NCBI GenBank assembly: GCA_030649775.1
Contig: JAUSFR010000083.1
Span: 1-17,790 of the forward strand
Direction: 5' to 3'
Origin: a bacterium
Lineage (GTDB): Bacteria; Patescibacteriota; Minisyncoccia; Phycocordibacterales; UBA10002
Length of the DNA stretch: 17,790 nucleotides
Shown: positions 1 to 5,582 of the stretch, in pieces
Layout of the letters: each line of letters begins with the position of its first letter
Numbering within the stretch: position 1 is the first letter of the stretch
Position numbers and translations under genes: made by a program
The notes under the pieces: generated by a model
Told to the model about the DNA's origin: nothing
What the model saw: the letters and a program-made list of their open reading frames with translations, nothing else
Database searches by the model: none

Positions 1-137
1 GTATTATTCCGGGAAAGAAAATAAACGTACTCCCGAGACGAACCCCTATCAAGAAGGAAGTAGCACCAGTAGCCGAAGCCCCAAAGGCAGAAACCGCTCC
101 GGTGGCCGAGGCTCCCGCTGAAGCACCAAAGGCCTAG
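1..137 (+). CDS. rpsP: 30S ribosomal protein S16, C-terminal end (partial)
   Basis: Only the last 44 or so codons are present, read in the frame beginning at base 3 and ending at TAG 135-137. The visible peptide starts IIPGKKINVLPRR, which resembles the end of S16 (the GVIKGKKINVLP type of ending), and continues into an Ala/Pro/Glu-rich tail (VAEAPKAE, VAEAPAEAPKA). Such low-complexity tails on S16 are, as I recall, common in Parcubacteria-like genomes. S16 is a small-subunit assembly protein. The identification also rests on context: khpA and trmD follow, as in the widespread rpsP-khpA-rimM-trmD cluster. The stop codon lies exactly in the left terminal inverted repeat of the element at 135-362, so the original C-terminus may have been slightly different. 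The start of the gene is outside the window. Confidence 0.72.
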   Translation, partial: IIPGKKINVLPRRTPIKKEVAPVAEAPKAETAPVAEAPAEAPKA

Positions 138-362
138 AGCCTGTTCAGAATCTAACCGCATCATAGGGTTAGAGACTGCCTTGCCTGCCGAAATGTCCAA
201 AATTCTGCTGCAAAGCGCGTCTTTCTCGTCAGCGTATCTTGATATGCTTCCTCAAAATCCCCGATTTTTACCACACGGGTACTTCTGTTTTTGTAAACAA
301 AAACAAGTCGCGCAACGAATTTTGAACATTTCACCTAGGCATTAGATTCTGAACAGGCTCTA
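135..362. mobile_element. MITE-like foldback element at the end of rpsP
   Basis: A perfect 21-bp inverted repeat (TAGAGCCTGTTCAGAATCTA plus one base) bounds the segment, 135-155 against 342-362. A second inverted pair lies further in (190-205 against 317-332, 15 of 16 identical), and smaller hairpins sit in the middle (254-268; 287-294 against 297-304). The segment has no coding capacity. TA at 135-136 and at 361-362 could be a TA target-site duplication of the kind made by IS630/Tc1-type transposases, though TA is itself palindromic and so also fits the repeat. The element separates rpsP from its terminator. I infer a non-autonomous transposable element; a structured RNA is the alternative. 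No second copy is in the window. Confidence 0.6.
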
Positions 363-372
363 AAACTCCTAC

Positions 373-400
373 AAACAACCCGCTTTCAGCGGGTTGTTTT
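373..400 (+). terminator. Intrinsic terminator of rpsP
   Basis: A 12-bp stem with the core ACAACCCGCT/AGCGGGTTGT, a TTC loop and a TTTT run. It lies just beyond the foldback element and is probably the original rpsP terminator displaced by the insertion. Confidence 0.85.
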
Positions 401-497
401 CGTGTGGACGAGCGTTTGGGAGTATGCTACGCTTTTGGGTAGCAGTATAACTGCACGGTCGAATTTTCTTTAAGAAGATTAGTAAAAGATACGAACT

Positions 498-815
498 CTG
501 GCACAGGAAAGTGAGGTTGCATTTCTGGAGTACGTCGTAAAGGCGCTCGTAGACGCTCCGGATGACGTCAAAATTGTCCGAACAGTTGACGAGATGGGAG
601 TTCTTCTCACGCTCTCAATTAGCCCCGTTGATATGGGCAAAGTTATCGGTCGCTCGGGCAATACCGCCAAAGCTATCCGAACCCTTCTCCGCGTCGTCGG
701 TATGAAGAACAACGCCCGCGTAAACCTCAAAATCAACGAACCCGAAGGCGGAATGCGCCCCGAACGTTCTACGACGAAGAGCGTTGACGAAGCGATGGAA
801 GACCTCAAGATATAA
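498..815 (+). CDS. khpA: KH-domain RNA-binding protein KhpA, non-AUG start
   Basis: The frame encodes FLEYVVKALVDAPDDVK, then DEMGVLLTLSISPVDMGKVI, the KH-fold GxxG loop (GRSG) in VIGRSGNTAKAIR, and a C-terminal GMKNNARVNLKINEP segment. This matches KhpA (YlqC), the single-KH protein that with KhpB binds many RNAs in other bacteria. The first in-frame ATG (594) would remove the conserved FLEYVVKALVDAPDD segment, so the true start is upstream. The frame is open back to TAA 483 but contains no ATG, GTG or TTG there. CTG 498 gives a natural-looking AQESEVAFLEYVV start and is my choice; ATA 489 and CTG 525 (with GAGG at 513-516) are alternatives. Length from CTG 498 is 105 aa, somewhat longer than the usual 75-85. 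It follows rpsP as in the standard cluster. Product is confident; start is not. Confidence 0.8.
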   Translation: MAQESEVAFLEYVVKALVDAPDDVKIVRTVDEMGVLLTLSISPVDMGKVIGRSGNTAKAIRTLLRVVGMKNNARVNLKINEPEGGMRPERSTTKSVDEAMEDLKI

Positions 816-818
816 ATT

Positions 819-854
819 AGGCACTAGGCTCTAGGAAACTAGGCACTAGGAAAA
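819..854 (+). repeat. Heptad array (AGGCACT family) after khpA
   Basis: Five consecutive units of 7, 7, 8, 7 and 7 bp: AGGCACT, AGGCTCT, AGGAAACT, AGGCACT, AGGAAAA. Every junction creates TAG. It begins four bases after the khpA stop and runs into the terminator. The words AGGCACT and AGGCTCT recur after rpoD and, reversed, AGGCACT recurs inside trmD. Confidence 0.8.
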
Positions 855-893
855 CACAAAACCGCCCCGACTGACGTCGGGGCGGTTTTGTGT
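854..893 (+). terminator. Strong terminator after khpA
   Basis: A perfect 18-bp stem (854-871 against 876-893) with a TGAC loop; the stem core is CCGCCCCGAC/GTCGGGGCGG followed by TTTTGTGTT. The flank is also A-rich on the left, so it could work in both directions. Confidence 0.88.
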
Positions 894-948
894 TGAGAGA
901 TGCTTTTTACGAGCGATTGTGATAGGTTATTCGCAACGAAAGGTTCTT

Positions 949-1353
949 ATGACAACTATGAAAAGACGGTTTGTTCGCGCGGAAGTTGACGACTACAGCG
1001 AGATTGCCAAGGCCGCCCAGGCCGATGCGTTCGGATTCGGTGACCTCCAGGAAGAGCAGGATTTTGAGGCGGTTCAACAGTTTCGGGACAATGTGGCAAA
1101 GACGTTTGAGCGGTTTGATGCCACGATGTGTGCCCTCTGCGAGGGCGACGAGGCAGAGTTAGGAAACTGGGCCTGTCGGATGCGGACGGTGGTGGAGAAT
1201 TTGGATAAGCTTGACCGTTCCCTCGCGTTTAAAGGCAAACGCCAGTTCAACTGGCCGGAGGTACTCGGTGCGATGGGATGCTTGAACGCACTCCGCGTCG
1301 CAACCGAGCAAACCGTTCACCGCAACACCAAACCGGAGACTCGCTTCGACTAA
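949..1353 (+). CDS. Hypothetical protein, 134 aa
   Basis: I do not recognise this protein. It starts MTTMKRRF and ends ETRFD. Start ATG 949 is chosen because AACGAAAGG (935-943) lies 5 bases upstream, a good SD; GTG 919 upstream has no comparable site, and ATG 958 is a second possibility. The protein looks soluble and mainly helical, with an acidic stretch (GDLQEEQDFEAVQQFRDN), a CALC pair, single cysteines in WACRM and GCLNALR, and no signal peptide or membrane segment. It is a single-gene unit between two strong terminators (854-893 and 1378-1402). Together with dapB it occupies the place where rimM usually lies between khpA and trmD. It shares its SD context with dapB, unlike most other genes here, which hints at a common origin for this pair. 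Confidence 0.68.
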   Translation: MTTMKRRFVRAEVDDYSEIAKAAQADAFGFGDLQEEQDFEAVQQFRDNVAKTFERFDATMCALCEGDEAELGNWACRMRTVVENLDKLDRSLAFKGKRQFNWPEVLGAMGCLNALRVATEQTVHRNTKPETRFD

Positions 1354-1377
1354 CCGCGTTTCGTATTTTTACTATCG

Positions 1378-1402
1378 GGCCCCAAACCTCGGGGCCTTTT
1401 TT
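1378..1402 (+). terminator. Intrinsic terminator after the 134-aa gene
   Basis: GGCCCC (1378-1383) pairs with GGGGCC (1391-1396) across a 7-base loop, followed by six T. Confidence 0.85.
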
Positions 1403-1403
1403 C

Positions 1404-1431
1404 TTGACAGCAACTCCCGCGAGTGTAGTGT
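1404..1431 (+). promoter_or_regulatory. Probable dapB promoter
   Basis: A perfect TTGACA (1404-1409), a 16-bp spacer and a weak -10 TAGTGT (1426-1431). It begins within two bases of the preceding terminator's T run. The predicted transcript starts near 1438 and carries the SD AACGAAAGG (1455-1463). Confidence 0.5.
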
Positions 1432-1474
1432 AGGGGGGAATACCGTCAAACCTTAACGAAAGGAAATGCAGTTT

Positions 1475-2254
1475 ATGAACATTGCAATCGTTGGAGAGCA
1501 TGGCCAAATGGTGAGAGCCATGATTGGTGCCTTGGACAAACATCAGCCACGGCCAAAGATGACAGGCAACCTCAAAATAGTCGATTCCTTCTGGTCTGCT
1601 GGTCAAGCACCGTGTGTGCATGACTGTGTTTCCAAAGCGGACGTTGTCATTGATTTCAGTGTGCCACAGCTCACGAGTCATGTACTTGCCCTCTGCGACT
1701 ATCATTCCAAACCCGCCGTTATCGGTACCACCGGACACGGAGGAGGGTCCTGCGCGAGCTTTTGTGATTGGAACACATTCGCCAAGAAAGTCCCCTTTGT
1801 AAGGGCTTCAAATTACTCGGTCGGGATGAACACCTTGTTCTGGCTTGCTCGCAAAACAGCAGAGGTTCTCGGCCCGGAGTATGATTTGGAAGTGATGGAA
1901 GTACACCACCGAAGGAAGAAAGATGCTCCAAGTGGAAGTGCCAAGACCTTGGGTGTTGCTCTCTCTCACGCCCGTGGTTCCGGACCACTTGAGATGCAGG
2001 CGAGATATGGTCGGCAGGAAGGTTTTTCCGAAGACCGTTCACCAAAGGAAATCTATTTTCATTCCGTTCGCGGAGGCGACGTGGTGGGCGACCACACCGT
2101 TTTCTTTCTCGGTCTCGGTGACCGGGTGGAACTCACCCATAGGGCCACCAGTCGGGAAACCTTTGCTCTTGGCGCCTTGCGCGCCGCCGAGTGGATTCTC
2201 GGCAAACCGGCAGGGCTTTACGAGATGGCGGATGTCCTTGGTCTGCCAAAATAA
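1475..2254 (+). CDS. dapB: 4-hydroxy-tetrahydrodipicolinate reductase DapB
   Basis: DapB reduces 4-hydroxy-tetrahydrodipicolinate with NAD(P)H in the diaminopimelate/lysine pathway, in the cytoplasm. From ATG 1475 the protein is 259 aa, close to the usual 240-275. Visible are an N-terminal Rossmann start (MNIAIVGEHGQM), the GTTGHGG dinucleotide-binding turn, SNYSVGMN, the catalytic segment EVHHRRKKDAPSG (H144/H145 and K148, matching E. coli H159/H160 and K163), and the C-terminal HSVRGGDVVGDHTVFF. The glycine loop is VGEHGQM, where GASGRMG is usual. ATG 1466 is also in frame, but it is only 2 bases from the SD AACGAAAGG, whereas 1475 is 11 bases away and gives the canonical MNIAIVG start. No other diaminopimelate gene is adjacent, so the pathway cannot be judged from this window. 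It has its own promoter and terminator. Confidence 0.93.
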   Translation: MNIAIVGEHGQMVRAMIGALDKHQPRPKMTGNLKIVDSFWSAGQAPCVHDCVSKADVVIDFSVPQLTSHVLALCDYHSKPAVIGTTGHGGGSCASFCDWNTFAKKVPFVRASNYSVGMNTLFWLARKTAEVLGPEYDLEVMEVHHRRKKDAPSGSAKTLGVALSHARGSGPLEMQARYGRQEGFSEDRSPKEIYFHSVRGGDVVGDHTVFFLGLGDRVELTHRATSRETFALGALRAAEWILGKPAGLYEMADVLGLPK

Positions 2255-2291
2255 TCGGTTCTTTCAAAAACACTAACTCGCATAAATAACG

Positions 2292-2323
2292 GCCACTCCT
2301 TTACGGGGTGGCTTTCTTTTTTT
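2292..2323 (+). terminator. Intrinsic terminator of dapB
   Basis: GCCACTCC (2292-2299) pairs with GGGGTGGC (2305-2312), one wobble pair, 5-base loop, followed by TTTCTTTTTTT. Confidence 0.85.
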
Positions 2324-2338
2324 CTTGTCTTTTTTGAC

Positions 2339-2366
2339 TAAACGCTATACGCTAACCGCTAAACGC
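2339..2366 (+). repeat. Heptad array (TAAACGC family) before trmD
   Basis: Four exact 7-bp units: TAAACGC, TATACGC, TAACCGC, TAAACGC, then a decayed TTCTGC and the trmD ATG. TAA occurs in three of the four units. It replaces any recognisable SD for trmD. Confidence 0.75.
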
Positions 2367-2373
2367 TTCTGCT

Positions 2374-3075
2374 ATGACTTTCCACCTCATAACCCTCTTC
2401 CCTCACGCTTTTGATTCCTACCTCGGGGAGTCCATTTTGAAACGCGCCATTGAAGACAAAAAAATAGCGGTGAAGTTTTATAATCCACGCGACTTTGTTG
2501 AAGACAAGCATAGACGTATTGACCGCGCGCCGTATGGTGGTGGACCCGGCATGGTGATACAGGCGGAGCCGGTTATCAAAGCTGTTGAAGCAGCTTTGAA
2601 AAGCTCGAAGCTCGAAGCTCGAAGTTCTAAGAAGAAGTCCAAGAATTTCCTAAAGCCTAGTGCCTATAGCCTAGTGCCTAAAATTGTTTGGTTAAGCCCG
2701 AGCGGAAAACAATTTACGAACGAAACGGGGGTGAAGTACGCAAAGCACAAGGACATCATTATTATCTGCGGACGATATGAGGGGATAGACGCGAGGGTGA
2801 AAAAAGCATTCAAGGTTGAAGAAGTCTCGGTTGGGCCATTTGTCCTTACCGGTGGGGAACTACCCGCGATGCTGATGATTGACGTGATTGCTCGGCAAGT
2901 AGAAGGCGTGCTCGGTGATTTTAACTCACGTGAGGAAAGTCGTATCGCAAGTCCCGATGTCTACACCCGCCCCGAAGTGATTGAATACAACGGCAAAAAA
3001 CTTCGTGTGCCGAAGGTGCTCCTCTCTGGCCACCTTGCCAACATCAACGAGTGGAAACTCAAACGTAAAAAGTAA
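2374..3075 (+). CDS. trmD: tRNA (guanine-N1-)-methyltransferase TrmD with repeat-derived insertion
   Basis: TrmD methylates G37 of tRNAs using S-adenosylmethionine and prevents +1 frameshifting. The 233-aa protein shows the knotted SPOUT-family features: the N-terminal MTFHLITLFPHAF, HRRIDRAPYGGGPGMV, the knot segments IWLSPSGK-like (IVWLSPSGKQF) and GRYEGIDARV, then VSVGPFVLTGGELPAM with DVIARQVEGVLG, and the C-terminal tRNA-binding part ending LLSGHLANINEW. Between the AVEAAL helix and IVWLSPSGK lie about 27 extra residues (76-102), Lys/Ser-rich, encoded by two short heptad repeat arrays (2602-2629 and 2656-2683). Homologues normally have a short link there. The ATG follows a repeat array without a clear SD. 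rimM and rplS, frequent neighbours elsewhere, are absent here; the gene converges with the MFS gene downstream. Confidence 0.96.
   Translation: MTFHLITLFPHAFDSYLGESILKRAIEDKKIAVKFYNPRDFVEDKHRRIDRAPYGGGPGMVIQAEPVIKAVEAALKSSKLEARSSKKKSKNFLKPSAYSLVPKIVWLSPSGKQFTNETGVKYAKHKDIIIICGRYEGIDARVKKAFKVEEVSVGPFVLTGGELPAMLMIDVIARQVEGVLGDFNSREESRIASPDVYTRPEVIEYNGKKLRVPKVLLSGHLANINEWKLKRKK
2602..2629 (+). repeat. Heptad array (AGCTCGA) inside trmD
   Basis: AGCTCGA three times in exact 7-bp phase, then the variant AGTTCTA. It is translated in frame in the loop before the TrmD IVWLSPSGK segment. The AGCT core is shared with the arrays at 12881-12910 and 12954-12985. Confidence 0.8.
2656..2683 (-). repeat. 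Heptad array (reverse AGGCACT family) inside trmD
   Basis: Plus-strand units CCTAGTG, CCTATAG, CCTAGTG, CCTAAAA in exact 7-bp phase; on the minus strand this reads AGGCACT, AGGCTAT, AGGCACT, the family seen after khpA and rpoD. TAG/TAA fall in two frames but not in the trmD frame: the second unit has TAT where the regular word would place an in-frame TAG. Confidence 0.8.
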
Positions 3076-3082
3076 TTTTCTA

Positions 3083-3114
3083 CTATAGGCTAATTCGCAC
3101 GAATTAGCCTATAG
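3083..3114. repeat. Perfect palindrome between convergent trmD and MFS genes
   Basis: CTATAGGCTAATTCG (3083-3097) is exactly complementary to 3100-3114, leaving two central bases. It lies 8 bases after the trmD stop. There is no clear T run on either side, so an intrinsic terminator is not certain. The following spacer also has TTTCGGCAAAG twice (3132-3142, 3148-3158). Confidence 0.8.
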
Positions 3115-3164
3115 CAATTCAGACGCGTTGGTTTCGGCAAAGTTTCTTTCGGCAAAGCTAAAAA

Positions 3165-4331
3165 TTAGTGAGGACGCTTCCCGCCGATGAGGCCGAAGGC
3201 GACGAGGGCGACAAGAATGAGCGCGAGGGCGAGGGTGAGCGCTTGCACTGCGCCGTAGTGTTGCCAGATATAGCCACCGCCTACTCCTGAAATCACGAGA
3301 CCGAGTCCGATGGCGGAGTTGAGGAGGCCATAGGCATTACCTCGTTCCGATTCAAGCGTCAGACGCGCGGCGAAGGAACGCTGGACGCCGTCGGTGAATG
3401 AGTTTCCGACTCCGAGAATAAAGAAGCCCACCGCAAGCGCGATAAGCGTGTGGTTGTATATCATCAGCACGTAACCGAGAGCGATGAGAAGATATCCGCC
3501 GAGGATGACCGGTCGGTCGCCCACTTTGTCGGAAAGCCGTCCCGCAAAATAGGAAAACGCGGTGTAGGAAAGGCTGAAGAAGAGATAGAAAAGCGGGATG
3601 TAACTTGACTGCAGTCCAAGGTCTTGGGTGCGAAGAAGGAGCAGGGCAATCGGAATGTTTGCGATGGACAGAATAAAGATAATAAAAAGAAATTGTTTAA
3701 ACTCTTTCGTGTGCGTCCGAAGCTTCAGACTGATGTCACCTTTTCGTAAATGCATGGCGCGCATCTCGTTTATAAATACAAACGAGAAAAGCGCGAGAAT
3801 GCCCACGAAGAACGCGGTAAGGAAGACGGTGTTGAACGCTCCGGGGAATATCGTAAGAATCAGGAACGCGATGAAGGGACCGAGGATGGCTCCCGCGGAA
3901 TCCATCGCGCGATGGAAACCGAACGAACGCCCAACCGATGCGTTGTCGCTTGAGAGGGAGAGGAGCGCGTCGCGCGGTGCTTCGCGGACACCTTTACCGA
4001 TTCGGTCCACAATGCGAATGCCGAGCACGTGTCCCGCCACGCTTGAAACGAGATAGAACGGACGGGTCGCTACCGAGAGCATATAGCCGAGGAGGGCAAG
4101 CTTTTTCCTCTGTTGGGTTCGGTCGGAGAATCGTCCCGCAAAAACCTTGGCGAGGTTTGAGAGTCCATCGGCGACTCCTTCTATGAAGCCAAGCGAGGCC
4201 GCGCCCGACTTCAGCACCGAGCTAAAGAACGCGGGGAAGACGGAGACAATCATTTCGTTGGAGCAGTCGTTGAAGAAGGAGACCAGTCCCATAAAAAATA
4301 CGTTTTTCTCCACGCCGAAGATTTTTTTCAT
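3165..4331 (-). CDS. Major facilitator superfamily transporter
   Basis: A 388-aa hydrophobic protein with about 12 predicted membrane segments in two halves, the layout and length of a typical MFS permease. The N-terminal part has FFNDCSNEMIVSVFP and the loop motif AGRFSDRTQQRKK (the MFS loop 2-3 GxxxDRxGRR-like motif). This is followed by RIGKGVREAPRDALLS, which is characteristic of a widespread but substrate-undefined MFS branch; the second half repeats the motif as AGRLSDKVGDR. It ends in a short basic tail (GGKRPH). The substrate cannot be read from sequence: efflux of small molecules is common in this branch, but that is inference. ATG 4331 is 6 bp from an extended -10 box, which predicts a leaderless mRNA. 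It converges with trmD and diverges from the peptidase gene, with only 46 bp for both promoters. Confidence 0.9.
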   Translation of the reverse strand: MKKIFGVEKNVFFMGLVSFFNDCSNEMIVSVFPAFFSSVLKSGAASLGFIEGVADGLSNLAKVFAGRFSDRTQQRKKLALLGYMLSVATRPFYLVSSVAGHVLGIRIVDRIGKGVREAPRDALLSLSSDNASVGRSFGFHRAMDSAGAILGPFIAFLILTIFPGAFNTVFLTAFFVGILALFSFVFINEMRAMHLRKGDISLKLRTHTKEFKQFLFIIFILSIANIPIALLLLRTQDLGLQSSYIPLFYLFFSLSYTAFSYFAGRLSDKVGDRPVILGGYLLIALGYVLMIYNHTLIALAVGFFILGVGNSFTDGVQRSFAARLTLESERGNAYGLLNSAIGLGLVISGVGGGYIWQHYGAVQALTLALALILVALVAFGLIGGKRPH

Positions 4332-4337
4332 AGAGTT

Positions 4338-4346
4338 ATTCTAGCA
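4338..4346 (-). promoter_or_regulatory. Extended -10 of the MFS gene, leaderless start
   Basis: Minus strand TGCTAGAAT (extended TGn plus TAGAAT), with exactly 6 bases between the hexamer and ATG 4331. No -35 is recognisable. Transcription would start at or next to the A of the start codon. Confidence 0.6.
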
Positions 4347-4362
4347 CAGGGCGGTTTTACTT

Positions 4363-4371
4363 TGATATACT
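4363..4371 (+). promoter_or_regulatory. Extended -10 of the peptidase gene, leaderless start
   Basis: TGATATACT (TGn plus TATACT), followed by 6 bases and ATG 4378, the same spacing as the divergent MFS gene and the helicase gene. There is no SD upstream of the ATG. Confidence 0.62.
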
Positions 4372-4377
4372 GAAGCG

Positions 4378-5355
4378 ATGAAGGAAATAAACTCGGAGCA
4401 GTATTTGAAGCGAATAGATGACGAAAAGGATGTACTTCCCGAGTCGGAAATTGAAGCGACACTTACTCGGCTGAACACTCCGCTCCGAGAAGTTGCGTAC
4501 GCCGACAAAGGGGAAGAGCGCGTAGAGGCGAAAGATTTTGCTTTTACATTTTCGTATACCCCTCTTGATACTACTGAACAGAGTGAAGATATTGAAAGAC
4601 GGCTTGCACGGAATCACGTTGACAGAGGCGCCGACTACGCCAAGCCGGAAAATTGGAGAAAGCTCAAAACACTGGTCTTTGAACTCAAGGGTGGAGAACA
4701 GATAGATGTCTTTAAGAAGCTACCATCCGATTCGGAGATACTATTCTGTCCAACGAACGAAGAATTCCATGGGTCGGTTGCGCATCCACCGGTTCGGATT
4801 CATATTTTGGGCAACCTCGCGACTCCACGTTCGGTAGTTACGTTACTCCACGAGATGGGGCATGTCTTTGACGAGGAGAATCTTAAGGTGCTTGGGGTTG
4901 AGGATATGATGGATTCAAAACTAGATGCGAACAAAGCAGAGAAATTGCGTAGAGAGCGTTCGGCTTCCGCCTTTGCATTCAAAGCTATCAAATCAGTTAT
5001 TCCGGAAGGACAACTGCGTACCGACGCGCGTGTCTTTCTAAAAGGCTATGCGCTTACCAGTTATCGTGAGTCAATAAAAGAAGACATTGCGGAGAATGCA
5101 CGGATGTCACGCTTTCTTATGTCCGAGTATGACTATTGGATGGGAAGTCCTGGTGAGGAAGAGGAACGGCAGTTGTGGGATGATTTTGTGAAATGGCGTA
5201 CGACTGAAGTGTACAAAAAGTGGAAAGCGTTACCTGAAAATATCTCGGTAAGTTTTGAAGCAGGAGATGAATATGGGCACTGGTGCCAGTGGGTTAAGCA
5301 GTCGGGGTATGATTTCTACAAAGATATTTATCCAGAGGCGGGGGAGTCACTATAA
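4378..5355 (+). CDS. Putative zinc metallopeptidase (HEMGH), otherwise hypothetical
   Basis: A 325-aa protein of no family I can name. The decisive feature is a zinc-protease HExxH motif, H158-E-M-G-H162, in the hydrophobic helix VVTLLHEMGHVFDEE. E193 in RRERSASAFAF lies 31 residues further and would fit the third zinc ligand of a gluzincin-type site. The N-terminal 120 residues are charged and soluble. There is no signal peptide or membrane segment, so a cytoplasmic enzyme is likely. The C-terminal part is rich in Trp and Tyr (DYWMGSP, KWRTTEVYKKWKAL, YGHWCQW). The substrate is unknown; small regulatory or toxin-linked peptidases use the same motif. ATG 4378 is set by an extended -10 box 6 bp upstream. 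The gene is followed directly by dispersed palindromic repeats rather than by a terminator. Confidence 0.72.
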   Translation: MKEINSEQYLKRIDDEKDVLPESEIEATLTRLNTPLREVAYADKGEERVEAKDFAFTFSYTPLDTTEQSEDIERRLARNHVDRGADYAKPENWRKLKTLVFELKGGEQIDVFKKLPSDSEILFCPTNEEFHGSVAHPPVRIHILGNLATPRSVVTLLHEMGHVFDEENLKVLGVEDMMDSKLDANKAEKLRRERSASAFAFKAIKSVIPEGQLRTDARVFLKGYALTSYRESIKEDIAENARMSRFLMSEYDYWMGSPGEEEERQLWDDFVKWRTTEVYKKWKALPENISVSFEAGDEYGHWCQWVKQSGYDFYKDIYPEAGESL

Positions 5356-5356
5356 T

Positions 5357-5396
5357 CCAACCACCCCCAACCCCTCCTTAGAAAGGAGGGGAGGTA
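5357..5396 (+). repeat. Palindromic repeat (CCCCTCCTT family), intergenic copy
   Basis: CCCCTCCTT (5371-5379) and AAGGAGGGG (5383-5391) form a perfect 9-bp stem with a 3-base loop, preceded by CCAACCACCCCCAA and followed by AGGTAA. The hairpin plus the AGGTAA tail differs at one position from 13595-13620 inside dnaG. It starts within a few bases of the peptidase stop codon. Confidence 0.85.
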
Positions 5397-5407
5397 AAGA
5401 GAAGAGA

Positions 5408-5498
5408 CTGGATTCCAGCTTTCCCTCCTACGCCAAAGGCTACCTGCCCGAAATGAATTTCATTCAGGCGGGCGGACGGGCAGGCGCGGGAATGACAG
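5408..5498. repeat. Compound palindromic repeat of the GGAATGAC type
   Basis: The segment begins CTGGATTCCAGC and ends GCGGGAATGACAG, an imperfect inverted pair like the dispersed GGAATGAC palindromes common in many bacteria. Nested inside are CCTGCCCG (5443-5450) against CGGGCAGG (5477-5484) and AATGAA (5452-5457) against TTCATT (5459-5464). An open frame across it exists but shows no sign of being a gene. Confidence 0.65.
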
Positions 5499-5547
5499 AG
5501 AGGAAAAAGTGAAAGAGGGAGAAAAACGGAGACTGGGGATAAGGCAG

Positions 5548-5576
5548 TTGACAAAAAAGAGGCTTTAGAGTAGACT
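5548..5576 (+). promoter_or_regulatory. Main promoter of rpoB-rpoC
   Basis: TTGACA (5548-5553), a 17-bp spacer and TAGACT (5571-5576): the best match to a primary-sigma promoter in the window. Predicted start near 5583, leaving a leader of about 210 bases before rpoB. Confidence 0.75.
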
Positions 5577-5582
5577 CCTTTG

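Noticed and set aside
446..451. TATAAC inside the small palindrome GCAGT-ATA-ACTGC (442-454) as a khpA promoter
   Set aside because: No -35 at suitable spacing, and it lies about 47 bases from the chosen start without an SD; kept only as a weak possibility.
594..815. ATG 594 as the khpA start
   Set aside because: It would remove the conserved N-terminal part of the KH domain, which is open and conserved upstream.
1247..1738. 163-codon minus-strand frame across the dapB promoter and start
   Set aside because: It overlaps a terminator, a promoter and two better-supported plus-strand genes and shows no recognisable motif.
5255..5512. 85-codon plus-strand frame overlapping the peptidase end
   Set aside because: Most of it translates palindromic repeats (the NPSLERRGG type product), and it overlaps the peptidase gene in another frame.
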